Source of the DNA: Labrys okinawensis
GTDB taxonomy: Bacteria; Pseudomonadota; Alphaproteobacteria; Rhizobiales; Labraceae
Direction of reading: 5' to 3'
Length of the DNA: 64,000 nucleotides
NCBI RefSeq assembly: GCF_002982075.1
Contig: NZ_PUEJ01000009.1
Span: 124,001-188,000, forward strand
Every line of letters starts with the position of its first letter. The stretch's first letter is position 1. Made by a program: the position numbers and the translations under genes. The notes beneath the pieces are model-generated. The model ran no database searches, was not told where the DNA came from, and saw only the letters and a program-made list of their open reading frames with translations. Shown one piece after another: positions 53,410-62,470 of the stretch.

Positions 53410-53551
53410 GATGCAACCCCATGCGGTATAAGCCGCCCTGCGGGAAAGCCGGAGCGGCCCGAGGGGCCGACAATGCAACGCGCGGGCCTCTTCGCCAAGC
53501 GGGCAAGACGACTAATTCGGTATTATTCGGTAGGGTGCCGATGATGGCGGG

Positions 53552-54286
53552 TCAGAGCGACGCCGACAGATCGGTCAGGAAGCCGGCAATGTCATCCGTG
53601 ACATAGTCGATATGCTCGGCTTGCACGCGTTCGATTTCCCAGGCATCGCGCACGATCTCGATATCCTGCTTGGGAACCACCAGGACGGTACGCATGCCTC
53701 GCTCATGCGGCACGACCAGATTGCGGGAGAGGTCTTCGAACATCACGGCTCGGCTGGGATCGACGTCGTGGCGGGCGAAGAAGCTCGCATAGGTGTCGGC
53801 CGCCGGCTTGGGCAGATAATTGGCCGAGACGATGTCGAAGACATCGGCGAAATGCTCCTCGACGCCCAGGCGTTTGACGATGTTCAGGGCGTGCCGGGTG
53901 GTGCCCGAGGTGAAGATCAGCTTGCGCCCGGGCAGCAGGCTGAGCGCTGTGCCGAGCAGCGGGTTGGGCTCCAGCGGCGAATGATCGATGTCATGCGCGA
54001 ATTCGAGGAAATGCGCGGGATCCAGACCCTCGTCGATCATCAGGCCGCGCAGCGACGTCCCGTAGCGGTGATAGTAGTATTTCTGCAGCCCGCGCGCCGT
54101 GAGCCCGTCGACGCCGTAGTAATTCGCCATCCAGGTGGTGATGCGGTTGTCGACCTGCTCCCACAGATTGGCATGATGAGGATAGAGCGTGTTGTCGAGA
54201 TCGAAGACCCATGTGTCGACATGGGCGAAGTCCCGGGCAAAATCCGCCGCCAGCTTTTCCCTGATTGTTGCTACGCTCTGATCCAT
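53552..54286 (-). CDS. HAD-family pyrimidine 5'-nucleotidase
   Basis: 244-residue haloacid-dehalogenase-type phosphatase. VDTWVFDLDNTLYPHH near residue 25 has the nucleophile aspartate, LIFTSGTTRHAL the second motif, KPAADTYASF the lysine, and AVMFEDLSRNL the acidic motif IV. The sequence matches the SDT1/pyrimidine nucleotidase-like group common near argB and dapD in this order. Start 54286 or 54301; both are ATG and equally possible from the sequence. Confidence 0.87.
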   Translation of the reverse strand: MDQSVATIREKLAADFARDFAHVDTWVFDLDNTLYPHHANLWEQVDNRITTWMANYYGVDGLTARGLQKYYYHRYGTSLRGLMIDEGLDPAHFLEFAHDIDHSPLEPNPLLGTALSLLPGRKLIFTSGTTRHALNIVKRLGVEEHFADVFDIVSANYLPKPAADTYASFFARHDVDPSRAVMFEDLSRNLVVPHERGMRTVLVVPKQDIEIVRDAWEIERVQAEHIDYVTDDIAGFLTDLSASL

Positions 54287-54470
54287 GTTCGTCTCTACCA
54301 TCCTTATGGCAGCATCGGGTGGCAAAGTTAAGGATGGATTGCCTGGCGGCCGGCCAAAATGTCCGAATGCGGATAGCCAGGAACCTTCGCCTGTAACAAC
54401 GCTTCTCCGCTCGACGTAGCAGGTTGAGGTTGTGCCACGTCCTCTCAGGTTGGTCGAAAGGCTTCACGCT

Positions 54471-54749
54471 ATGCAGGCGGCCCTGCTCTACGTCTTCCGT
54501 AAGAACGCCATCATCACCTTCGCTTTCATGGGCATCTTCGGCGGGATGTTCGCCGTCAGCTCCTACAACCTGCTGGAGCTATTCCGAGCCAATTTTAATT
54601 ACATCACGAGTTATGGCGTCATGGGTCTGATAGAAGGCGGCATACGGCAGTTTCTAGAGCTGGTATTCTATGGCTATGTCAGTATTGCCTGCTACATTCT
54701 CTTCAAGGGCTGCCTCTATGGCCTGCTGGACAGGGTCAGCAGGCACTGA
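54471..54749 (+). CDS. Small integral membrane protein
   Basis: 92 residues with two hydrophobic segments (FAFMGIFGGMFAVSSYNLL near 17-35 and FLELVFYGYVSIACYILFKGCLYGLL near 60-85). No known family recognised. A GTG at 54432 is in frame, but its GAGG is too close, so ATG 54471 with AAGG nine bases upstream is preferred. It lies alone on the plus strand between the nucleotidase and argB. Confidence 0.62.
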   Translation: MQAALLYVFRKNAIITFAFMGIFGGMFAVSSYNLLELFRANFNYITSYGVMGLIEGGIRQFLELVFYGYVSIACYILFKGCLYGLLDRVSRH

Positions 54750-54755
54750 CGCGCC

Positions 54756-55646
54756 TCAGCGCCGGATCAGCGTACCCGCGCCGTGATTGGTGAGGAGTTC
54801 CAGCAGCACGGCATGCGGCACCTTGCCGTCCATGATCACCACCGCCTCGACGCCCTTTTCGAGGGCATAGATGCAGGTTTCGACCTTGGGGATCATGCCG
54901 CCGGTGATGGTGCCGTCGGCGATCAGGCGGCGGATGCCTTCCACGTCGATTTCCTCGATTAGGTTCTTGTCCTTGTCGAGAATGCCCGGCACGTCCGTCA
55001 TCAGCAGGAGACGGGTCGCGCCGAGCGCCCCGGCGATGGCACCGGCGAACGTATCGGCATTGACGTTGAAGGTGCCGCCGTCATCCGACGCGGCCACCGG
55101 CGCCAGCACCGGAATGATCTGCGAATGGATGATCTGGTCGAGCACGGTGGTGTCGACCTTGTCCGGCTCGCCCACGAAGCCGAGATCGACCACCTTCTCG
55201 ATGGCGGAATCCGGGTCGTAGATCGTGCGCGTCGCCTTTTTGGCCGTGAGCATGCGGCCATCCTTGCCGGAAAGGCCGACCGCGCGGCCGCCGGCGGCGT
55301 TGATGAAGCCGACGAGCTGCTTGTTGATCGAGCCTGCCAGCACCATTTCCACCACCTCGACGCTGGCGGCGTCGGTGATGCGGTGTCCGGCGGCAAATTC
55401 CGACTGGATGCCGAGGCGCTTCAGCATTTCCGAGATCTGCGGGCCGCCGCCATGCACCACCACCGGATTAAGGCCGGCCTGTTCGAGCAGCACGATGTCG
55501 CGCGCGAAGTCGCGGGCCACCTGTTCGCTGCCCATGGCATGGCCGCCATATTTGACGACGATGGTGGCATCGTCGTGCTGCTGCATGTAGGGCAGGGCTT
55601 CGGAGAGGACTTCAGCCTTGTCGTGGACGCTCAAATTAGGGCTCAT
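54756..55646 (-). CDS. argB: N-acetylglutamate kinase
   Basis: 296-residue kinase for the second step of arginine synthesis. ATIVVKYGGHAMGSE is the phosphate loop with its lysine, NPVVVHGGGPQISEML the substrate loop, and TFNVNADTFAGAIA the C-terminal nucleotide region. Length fits the hexameric, arginine-inhibited type with an N-terminal helix. It ends six bases from the small membrane-protein gene on the opposite strand. Confidence 0.96.
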   Translation of the reverse strand: MSPNLSVHDKAEVLSEALPYMQQHDDATIVVKYGGHAMGSEQVARDFARDIVLLEQAGLNPVVVHGGGPQISEMLKRLGIQSEFAAGHRITDAASVEVVEMVLAGSINKQLVGFINAAGGRAVGLSGKDGRMLTAKKATRTIYDPDSAIEKVVDLGFVGEPDKVDTTVLDQIIHSQIIPVLAPVAASDDGGTFNVNADTFAGAIAGALGATRLLLMTDVPGILDKDKNLIEEIDVEGIRRLIADGTITGGMIPKVETCIYALEKGVEAVVIMDGKVPHAVLLELLTNHGAGTLIRR

Positions 55647-55739
55647 GATGCGGGATCCGAAAGAGACTGGAAGCGCTTTTACAGCATGTTGCGGGCATGA
55701 AAAGAGGCGATTGCGCCAAATCGCAAGATGCCCCGGCGG

Positions 55740-57224
55740 TCATTCCATCGCCATCGACGCTGGTTCCACCTTGGTTCGCAGCGGCCGCTCTTCCATGCGC
55801 AGCAGAGCGCAAAGCGTGGCGAGCGATCCGAAGGCCGCGGCCAGGAACACCCAGCGGAATACCGAGCCGATGTCGCTGCCGGCGGCAGCGATCGATTTCG
55901 CCAATGTCTCGATGGTGACGTTGGCGGCGAGATCGGCCGGCAGGCCTCCCATCACGATGGCGCCGAACACTGCGACGATCAGGGCGCCGCCGAGCGAGCG
56001 GAAGAAGTTCATGGCCCCGGTGGCCGTGCCCATCTGGTGCTGCAGCACGGCGTTCTGGATCGCGACCGTGGTGACCGGCAGCATGGTGCCGATGCCGAGC
56101 GAGGCGGCCGTCAGCAGGATCTCGAGCACCGCCAGGGGCAGGGCCTGCGGGTTGATCGCGATCAGGCCAAAGCAGACGGTCGAAACGGCAAGCCCGATCA
56201 GCGGTGGGCGCTTGTAATGCGTGATGCGCGCCATCAGCCGGCCCGACAGCGTTGCCCCCGTGACGGTGCCGACCATCATCGGGATCAGGGCGAGGCCCGA
56301 TTGGCTCGCCGTCAGGCCATAGATGCCTTCCAGCAGGATCGGCATGTAGATCGTCATGCCGATGAAGACGCCCATGCCGAAACAGGCGGCGATGGTGCCC
56401 GCCGCCACCACCGGATTGGCGAGGATTTCGGTGGGGATCAGCGGCTCCGGCGCCGTGCGCAGGCGAATGACGAAGGCGATCCAGAACAGGGCGGAGAGGC
56501 CGAACAGGCCGAGGATCGGCGCGGAGGTCCAGGCGTAATGCGGCCCGCCCAGGCTGAGGGCGAGCAGCAGGGCGATGGTGGCCACTGCCATCAGCCCCGA
56601 TCCGAGAAAATCGAGCCTGTGCGGCCTTTCATGGCGCGGCAGTTTCCTGAGCACCGAGTTCGTCATCCAGAACGCAAGCAGGCCGAGCGGCAGATTGATC
56701 CAGAAGATCACCGACCAGTGGAGCTTTTCGGCCATGAAACCGCCGAGCACGGGGCCGGCGATGCTCGAGGAGACGAAGACGGTGGCAAAATAGGCCTGGT
56801 AGCGGGCGCGCTCGCGTGGCGGGATGATATCGGCGATGATGGTCTGGGCCAGCGAGATCAACCCGCCTCCGCCAAGGCCCTGCAGGGCTCGCGCCAGGAT
56901 CAAGGTCAGCATGGTCGGGGCGAGGGCGCACAGGCTCGAGCCCGCCACGAAGGTGCCGATCGCCACCAGCAGCGTCACGCGGCGGCCGGCGATATCGGCC
57001 ATCTTGCCGTAGAGCGGCGTCACCGCCGTCGAGGTCAACAGGTAGATGGTGACGACCCAGGGCAGGTTCTCGAAATCGCCGAGCACGCGGCCGATCGTCG
57101 GCATCGCCGTGGCGACGATGGTCTGGTCGAGCGCCGCAAGGAACATCGCCACCAGCACGCCGATGATGATCGAGCGTATCTCGTGGGGGCTCAGCGCGGA
57201 ACTGGCCGGTGCGGACTGGGTCAT
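55740..57224 (-). CDS. MFS transporter, DHA2 (EmrB/QacA) type
   Basis: 494-residue 14-segment drug:H+ antiporter. VAMFLAALDQTIVATAMPTIGRVLGD is the DHA2 start motif, YGKMADIAGRRVTLL is motif A, and PVLGGFMAEKLHWSVIFWINLPLG is motif C. Likely exports lipophilic drugs or similar compounds; the substrate is not known. ATG 57224 has GGAAAG upstream. It is downstream of cfa on the same strand but separated by a terminator-like hairpin. Confidence 0.88.
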   Translation of the reverse strand: MTQSAPASSALSPHEIRSIIIGVLVAMFLAALDQTIVATAMPTIGRVLGDFENLPWVVTIYLLTSTAVTPLYGKMADIAGRRVTLLVAIGTFVAGSSLCALAPTMLTLILARALQGLGGGGLISLAQTIIADIIPPRERARYQAYFATVFVSSSIAGPVLGGFMAEKLHWSVIFWINLPLGLLAFWMTNSVLRKLPRHERPHRLDFLGSGLMAVATIALLLALSLGGPHYAWTSAPILGLFGLSALFWIAFVIRLRTAPEPLIPTEILANPVVAAGTIAACFGMGVFIGMTIYMPILLEGIYGLTASQSGLALIPMMVGTVTGATLSGRLMARITHYKRPPLIGLAVSTVCFGLIAINPQALPLAVLEILLTAASLGIGTMLPVTTVAIQNAVLQHQMGTATGAMNFFRSLGGALIVAVFGAIVMGGLPADLAANVTIETLAKSIAAAGSDIGSVFRWVFLAAAFGSLATLCALLRMEERPLRTKVEPASMAME

Positions 57225-57335
57225 GACTGCTTTCCGGAAGCCCGGTCGCGGCTTCCTATCGTATGCGGAGTTTCTTGCGCATTCCTCCCGCTCACGGCCT
57301 TGGACGACAAAGAGGAATGTGCCTGGAGCGGAAAG

Positions 57336-57364
57336 AAGAGGCGGGCCCGAAGACCCGCCTCTTC
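57336..57364 (-). terminator. Terminator-like hairpin after cfa
   Basis: On the minus strand, AAGAGGCGGGTCTTCGGGCC... forms a 12-bp stem ending CGCCTCTT, with a TTCG loop, followed by CTTTCC. It lies 57 bp after the cyclopropane synthase stop, so it probably separates that gene from the MFS gene. The arms resemble 61342-61418. Confidence 0.7.
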
Positions 57365-57420
57365 CTGCAAATGGCCTGGAGGGGGCCTTCAACGACCCGC
57401 TGTCGAAAATCGGTGAGCGT

Positions 57421-58677
57421 TTATTCGGCGGCCTCGCGGGTCGGCGCCGGAATCGGCTGCAGGTCGAGCGGCAAACGGCGCTCGGCCTCGCCGATATAAT
57501 CGCGCGTCAGCGGTACGGCGTTGATCGATTTCGCCACCTGGATCTGGAAGACCATGTGGCCGCCCCAGCGGAAGGTGGCCTCGGAGGCCGCCAGATACAT
57601 GTCCCACATCCGGCAGAAGCGCTCGTCATAGAAGGAACGGATCTGGTCGCGATGATGGTTGAAGCGCTCGCGCCAATGCTTGAGCGTCTCCGCATAGTGG
57701 AGCCGGAGGATCTCGATATCGGTGACGATAAGCCCGGCGCGTTCGATCGCCGGCAGCACTTCCGAAAGCGCCGGCGAATAGCCGCCGGGGAAGATATATT
57801 TCTGGATCCAAGGATTGGTGGCGCCGGGTCCGTCGGAACGGCCGATGGCATGCACGAGGCCCACACCGTCCTCGTTCAGCAAGGCGGCGATCTTGCGGAA
57901 ATAGGCATCGTAATGGTTGACGCCGACATGCTCGAACATGCCGACGGAGACGATGCGGTCGAATTTCCGGTCGAGGGCGCGGTAGTCGATCAGCTCGAAG
58001 CGCACGCGATCGGCAATGCCGGCGGCCTGGGCCCGGGCGTTGGAAACCCGGTGCTGCTCCTCCGACAGGGTGATGCCGGTGACATCCGCCTTGGTCACAT
58101 CGGAGATGTAGAGGCCCATGCCGCCCCAGCCCGAGCCGATGTCGAGGACCTTCACGCCGGGCTTGAGCAGCAGCTTGGCGGCGATATGCCGCTTCTTGTA
58201 AGCCTGCGCTTCTTCCAGCGTGATGTCGAGGCTAGGAAAATAGGCACAGCTATACTGCCGGTCGGCATCCAGGAAGAGGTCGAACAACTCGTCCCTGAGA
58301 TCGTAGTGATGGGCGACGTTGTTCTTCGACTTTCCGGCCGGATTATACTGAGCGATGCGCCGGCCGATCTTGCGGGCGGTCGAGGCGAGATTGCTCAGCG
58401 GCCCGATCGAGGTGGACCAGCCGATATTCTGCATGAACAGGGCGAGCATATCGTAGACATCGCCCTTTTCAAGGACGAGGCGTCCATCCATGAAGGCTTC
58501 GCCCACTTCCAGTTCAGGATTGGTGAGAAGCTTCCAGGCTGTTGCCTTGTCCACAATTCGAATGGTGCTCGAAAAACCCTGGCCGGTCCCGTAGGTATGA
58601 ATATGGCCTTCAGGATCAATAACCGTAAGTGCACCCTTATTAATCAGGCGCTTCAACATAGTATCGAGAATAAACAT
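57421..58677 (-). CDS. cfa: Cyclopropane fatty acid synthase
   Basis: 418-residue SAM-dependent enzyme that adds a methylene bridge to unsaturated membrane lipids. VAHHYDLRDELFDLFLDADRQYSCAYFP is the substrate block, VLDIGSGWGGMGLYIS near residue 195 the SAM loop, and SVGMFEHVGVNHYDAYFRKIA the acidic loop. The N-terminal 110 residues are the lipid-binding part. Start ATG 58677 (MFILDTMLKRL); a longer frame is not family-like. Fits stress or stationary-phase membrane change. Confidence 0.94.
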   Translation of the reverse strand: MFILDTMLKRLINKGALTVIDPEGHIHTYGTGQGFSSTIRIVDKATAWKLLTNPELEVGEAFMDGRLVLEKGDVYDMLALFMQNIGWSTSIGPLSNLASTARKIGRRIAQYNPAGKSKNNVAHHYDLRDELFDLFLDADRQYSCAYFPSLDITLEEAQAYKKRHIAAKLLLKPGVKVLDIGSGWGGMGLYISDVTKADVTGITLSEEQHRVSNARAQAAGIADRVRFELIDYRALDRKFDRIVSVGMFEHVGVNHYDAYFRKIAALLNEDGVGLVHAIGRSDGPGATNPWIQKYIFPGGYSPALSEVLPAIERAGLIVTDIEILRLHYAETLKHWRERFNHHRDQIRSFYDERFCRMWDMYLAASEATFRWGGHMVFQIQVAKSINAVPLTRDYIGEAERRLPLDLQPIPAPTREAAE

Positions 58678-59010
58678 CTGCGAAAACCCCAGCGGATTCG
58701 CATCGCGGGAGCCCACTCGGTCGCCTGCGGCACGTGTCACGCAGGGAGGACCACCATTTGCCGGCTGGCAGATTCGACACGATCCGTTCCCAAATTGAAC
58801 GCAATTTGAGCAGGGATGCAATTGTTTTTCTGCCCACCCTAAACAAAATCAAAAAGCGCGACACGATGCCGCCTTCGAATATTTCCCCGGAATCAGAATT
58901 CGGCCCGTCGTCGTGGGGCGGCAATTGATGCCGGCGCGCATTTTACCGTTGCGCTCTGTCGAATGCTTTCTATGATGCGCGTCCGCTAATTTGTCTGAGG
59001 AATGCGCAGC
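58678..59010. promoter_or_regulatory. Divergent control region between cfa and the GguC-like gene
   Basis: 333 bp, AT-richer near 58800-58880. It should hold promoters for both genes. No known repeat copy or clear operator stands out, and the small frames here are not convincing. Confidence 0.45.
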
Positions 59011-60009
59011 GTGTCTCCTACTCCCCTCCGCCTTGCCCAATTGCGCCACCAGGGCCGTCGCGCCGTCGCCGCCACCAGCGAAGGCGTTTCGCGCCTCATT
59101 CGCGACACCGCGACAGTGCTGGACCTCGCCAATGCCGCGATCGCTTCGGGTCACGGCCTGCGGGCCGAGATCGAAAAGCGCGGCCTGGGCGAAACCGTCG
59201 ACCTTGCGGCCGCTCTTGCTGCCGGTGAGGTGCTGGCGCCGATCGATCACCCCGATCCCAGCCATGTCATGGTCGCGGGCACCGGCTTGACCCATCTCGG
59301 CAGCGCCGAGGGACGCGACAAGATGCATCAGGACCTCGCCGACCTGTCGAAGGCCACGGACTCCATGAAGATGTTCCGCATGGGGCTCGACGGGGGGCGG
59401 CCGGCACCCGGCAAGGAAGGCGTGCAGCCCGAATGGTTCTACAAGGGCGATGGCTCGACGCTGATTCCCCCGCAGGGCAGTCTGCCGTCGCCGTCCTTCG
59501 CCCTCGACGCCGGCGAGGAACCGGAACTGGCCGGCATCTATGTCAACGGCCCGGACGGAACGCCGTGGCGCATCGGCTTCGCGCTCGGCAACGAGTTTTC
59601 CGATCACGTCACCGAACGGCAGAACTATCTCTATCTCGCCCATTCCAAGCTGCGCGTTTCCGCCATCGGGCCGGAGCTCCTGGTCGGCGAAGCGCCCGCC
59701 GATATCCGCGGCACCTCGCGCATCCTGCGCCAGGGCAAGGTGATCTGGGAAAAGCCCTTCCTCACCGGTGAAGCGAACATGTCGCATACCATCGCCAATC
59801 TCGAGGGCCATCACTTCAAATACCAGCTCTTCCGCCGGCCCGGCGACGTCAATGTGCACTATTACGGCACGGCGACGCTGAGCGTCTCCGACGGCGTGGT
59901 GACGGAACCCGGCGACGTCTTCGAGATCTCGGCCGAGCCGTTCGGGCTGCCCCTGGCCAATCCGATCGGGCGCGTGGATGCGCCGTGGCCGGTGGTGAAG
60001 GTGCTGTGA
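59011..60009 (+). CDS. GguC/AraD1 family protein (fumarylacetoacetate hydrolase fold)
   Basis: 332-residue member of the GguC family, linked in Agrobacterium to sugar uptake and described as FAA-hydrolase-like, with L-arabonate-type sugar acids as suspected substrates. FALGNEFSDHVTERQNYLYLAHSKLR carries the acidic metal-binding residues, and GPELLVGEAPADIRGTSRI is a second family block. GTG 59011 has AGGA nine bases upstream; ATG 59002 lies directly on the AGGA and is less likely, though possible. No sugar operon is linked here. Confidence 0.82.
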   Translation: MSPTPLRLAQLRHQGRRAVAATSEGVSRLIRDTATVLDLANAAIASGHGLRAEIEKRGLGETVDLAAALAAGEVLAPIDHPDPSHVMVAGTGLTHLGSAEGRDKMHQDLADLSKATDSMKMFRMGLDGGRPAPGKEGVQPEWFYKGDGSTLIPPQGSLPSPSFALDAGEEPELAGIYVNGPDGTPWRIGFALGNEFSDHVTERQNYLYLAHSKLRVSAIGPELLVGEAPADIRGTSRILRQGKVIWEKPFLTGEANMSHTIANLEGHHFKYQLFRRPGDVNVHYYGTATLSVSDGVVTEPGDVFEISAEPFGLPLANPIGRVDAPWPVVKVL

Positions 60010-60049
60010 GTCTTACAATTTCCTTCGGATGACGAACTAGCCTCCAAGC

Positions 60050-60136
60050 CGTCATTGCGAGCGCAGCGAAGCAATCCAGAAGCCGGGAAACGAGGTTCCT
60101 GAAGGTACTGGATTGCTTCGCTGCGCTCGCAATGAC
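60050..60136. repeat. Inverted repeat, family B copy 3
   Basis: CGTCATTGCGAGCGCAGCGA... at 60050-60079 and its reverse complement at 60108-60136, 29-bp perfect arms, 28-bp spacer. It lies between the facing ends of the GguC-like gene and dapE. Confidence 0.85.
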
Positions 60137-60161
60137 AAATCTGACCTGAAAGCGTCGAATC

Positions 60162-61331
60162 TCAGGCGAAATACTGCCCGAGAATGCGCTGATAGATCCG
60201 GGTCAGGCTTTCCAGGTCGAGGATATCAACGCGCTCGTCGATCTGGTGCATCGTCTTGCCGACCAGGCCGAACTCCACCACCGGGCAGACATTCTTGATG
60301 AAGCGGGCATCCGAAGTGCCGCCCGAGGTCGACAGCACAGGCCGGCGGCCGGTTTCCGCTTCGATCGAGGAGACGATCGCATCGACGAAGGCGCCGGGCG
60401 GGGTGAAGAAGGATTCGGAAGCCGAGCGTTCGAAGGCGAGATCGTAGGCCACCTCGTTGCCGGCGGCGCCGTCGAGCTTGGCGCGTATCCATTCCTCCAG
60501 GCTTTGCCGGGTCCAGCGATCGTTGAAACGGATATTGAAGGTCGCCCTGATATCGGCTGGGATGACGTTGAAGGCTGGATTGCCGACATCCACCGACACC
60601 ACTTCGAGATTGGAAGCATCGAAATGGTCGCTGCCCTGGTCGAGTTCGCTCTGGGTGAGGGCGGCCAGCAGGCGCACCATCTGCGGCACGGGGTTCATGG
60701 CCAGATGGGGATAGGCGACATGCCCCTGCTTGCCATGCACGGTGATGATGCCCGACAGCGAGCCGCGCCGGCCGATCTTGACCATGTCGCCGAGGGCCTC
60801 GGGGTTGGTCGGCTCGCCGAGGATGCAATGGCCGATGCGGTCGCCCTTGGCGACGGCCCAGTCCAGCAGCTTCACCGTGCCGTTGATGGCCGGGCCTTCC
60901 TCGTCGCCGGTGATCAGGAAGGCAATCGGCGCCTCGGGATGGGCATCGAGATGACGCAGGCTCGCCGCGACGCTGGCGGCGACGCCGCCCTTCATGTCCA
61001 CCGCGCCGCGGCCGTAGAGCTGCCCGTTGACGATATCGCCCGAAAAGGGCTGATGACGCCAGCGCGCTTCGTCGCCCGGCGGCACCACGTCGGTATGGCC
61101 GGCGAACATCAGGGCCGGCCTGTCCGGCGGCCCGACGCGGGCGTAGAGATTGAGGACATCCGGCGTATCCTCGTCGCTGAACGGCACCAGATGGGTGGCG
61201 AAGCCGTTTGCCTGCAGCACATCGGCCAGCAGCGTCAGGGCGCCGCCTTCGGCTGGCGTGACGGACGGACAACGGATGAGGGCTTGGGTGAGGGCGACGG
61301 GATCGCGGGGATCGAAGCTGAGATCAGTCAT
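60162..61331 (-). CDS. dapE: Succinyl-diaminopimelate desuccinylase DapE
   Basis: 389-residue zinc peptidase-fold enzyme for the lysine/diaminopimelate pathway. MFAGHTDVVPPGD near residue 72, YGRGAVDMKGG near 104 and LITGDEEGPAING near 138 hold the metal ligands and the catalytic glutamate; FGLVGKTMHQIDERV gives the last histidine. ATG 61331 has no clear ribosome site, since a repeat of G/C runs lies directly upstream. It follows dapD on the same strand. Confidence 0.94.
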   Translation of the reverse strand: MTDLSFDPRDPVALTQALIRCPSVTPAEGGALTLLADVLQANGFATHLVPFSDEDTPDVLNLYARVGPPDRPALMFAGHTDVVPPGDEARWRHQPFSGDIVNGQLYGRGAVDMKGGVAASVAASLRHLDAHPEAPIAFLITGDEEGPAINGTVKLLDWAVAKGDRIGHCILGEPTNPEALGDMVKIGRRGSLSGIITVHGKQGHVAYPHLAMNPVPQMVRLLAALTQSELDQGSDHFDASNLEVVSVDVGNPAFNVIPADIRATFNIRFNDRWTRQSLEEWIRAKLDGAAGNEVAYDLAFERSASESFFTPPGAFVDAIVSSIEAETGRRPVLSTSGGTSDARFIKNVCPVVEFGLVGKTMHQIDERVDILDLESLTRIYQRILGQYFA

Positions 61332-61341
61332 GGGGCGTTTG

Positions 61342-61418
61342 GGGGGGGGCGGGTCTTCAGACCCGCCTCTTTCTTGACAAATGATGCAGTTCCAGGCGGG
61401 TCTGAAGACCCGCCCCCC
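61342..61418. repeat. Double hairpin repeat between dapD and dapE
   Basis: GGGGGGCGGGTCTTCAGACC... and its partner AGGCGGGTCTGAAGACCCGC... are inverted, and each also folds alone (GCGGGTC-TTCA-GACCCGC). They take up nearly all of the 95-bp dapD-dapE gap and so replace the normal ribosome-binding region of dapE. Confidence 0.8.
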
Positions 61419-61426
61419 GATGCGGA

Positions 61427-62293
61427 TCAGTGGTTTCCGTCGCGCAGCAATTCGTTGATGCTGGTCTTGGAGCGCGTCTGCGCATCGACCGTCTTGACGA
61501 TCACGGCGCAATAGAGCGAGGGGCCGGGGCGGCCGTCCGGCAGGGGCTTGCCGGGCAAGTTGCCGGAGACCACCACCGAATAGGGCGGCACATAGCCCTT
61601 GTAGGTCTGGCCGGTGGCACGATCGATGATGGTGGTTGAGGCGCCGATATAGACGCCCATCGAGATCACCGAGCCTTCGCCGATGATCACACCCTCGACC
61701 ACTTCCGAACGGGCGCCGATGAAACAGTCGTCCTCGATGATGGTCGGGTTGGCCTGCAGCGGCTCGAGCACGCCGCCGATGCCGACCCCGCCGGAGAGAT
61801 GCACGTTCTTGCCGATCTGGGCGCAGGAGCCGACGGTCGACCAAGTGTCCACCATGGTACCGGTGGAGACATAGGCGCCGAGATTGACGAAGGAGGGCAT
61901 CAGCACCACGCCCGGCGCGATATAGGCCGAGTGGCGCACCACGCAATTGGGCACGGCGCGGAAGCCGGCCTGGCGGAATTCGGTCGCGCTCCAGCCTTCG
62001 AACTTGGAGGGAACCTTGTCCCACCACAGGGTGCCGCCCGGGCCGCCGGCAATGGTGGTCATGTCATTGAGGCGGAAGGAGAGCAGCACCGCCTTCTTCA
62101 GCCATTGATGGGTGTGCCAGGATTCACGGCCGGTCGCGCCGGGAACCTTCTCGGCCACGCGCAGCTTGCCTTCATCGAGCAGGCCGAGCGTATGGTTGAC
62201 GGCTGCCCGGATCTCGCCCTTGGTCTCGAAATTGCACTGGGCCCGGTCTTCCCAGGCGGCGTCGATCACGGTCTGCAGGCGGGCGATTTCCAT
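61427..62293 (-). CDS. dapD: Tetrahydrodipicolinate N-succinyltransferase DapD
   Basis: 288-residue left-handed beta-helix acyltransferase that succinylates tetrahydrodipicolinate. Hexapeptide-repeat stretches run from VVRHSAYIAPGVVLMPSFVNLGAYV to IIEDDCFIGARSEVVEGVIIGEGSVISMGVYIG; the N-terminal domain starts LQTVIDAAWEDRAQ. ATG 62293 has GAGGAG upstream. It is followed by dapE after a repeat-filled gap. Confidence 0.96.
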   Translation of the reverse strand: MEIARLQTVIDAAWEDRAQCNFETKGEIRAAVNHTLGLLDEGKLRVAEKVPGATGRESWHTHQWLKKAVLLSFRLNDMTTIAGGPGGTLWWDKVPSKFEGWSATEFRQAGFRAVPNCVVRHSAYIAPGVVLMPSFVNLGAYVSTGTMVDTWSTVGSCAQIGKNVHLSGGVGIGGVLEPLQANPTIIEDDCFIGARSEVVEGVIIGEGSVISMGVYIGASTTIIDRATGQTYKGYVPPYSVVVSGNLPGKPLPDGRPGPSLYCAVIVKTVDAQTRSKTSINELLRDGNH

Positions 62294-62470
62294 GGCGTCT
62301 CCTCACATAATCCCGGCGCAAATGCCGCGCGAAAGCCGGAACTGTCAAGTTCCAGACCGTCCTGAAATGGCCTAATCCCGCTCGTGTCGCCATCGAGGCG
62401 ACAAAGGGCTTGACGGCGCGGGGCATCATTGCTGGTCTGCCCGCTCGATTGTTCCCTTTTGAGGTTTGCC

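Noticed and set aside
55728..57416. 562-codon plus-strand frame opposite the MFS gene
   Set aside because: Rich in Gln, Arg, His and Asp, typical of the shadow of a membrane protein gene; the MFS motifs are unambiguous.
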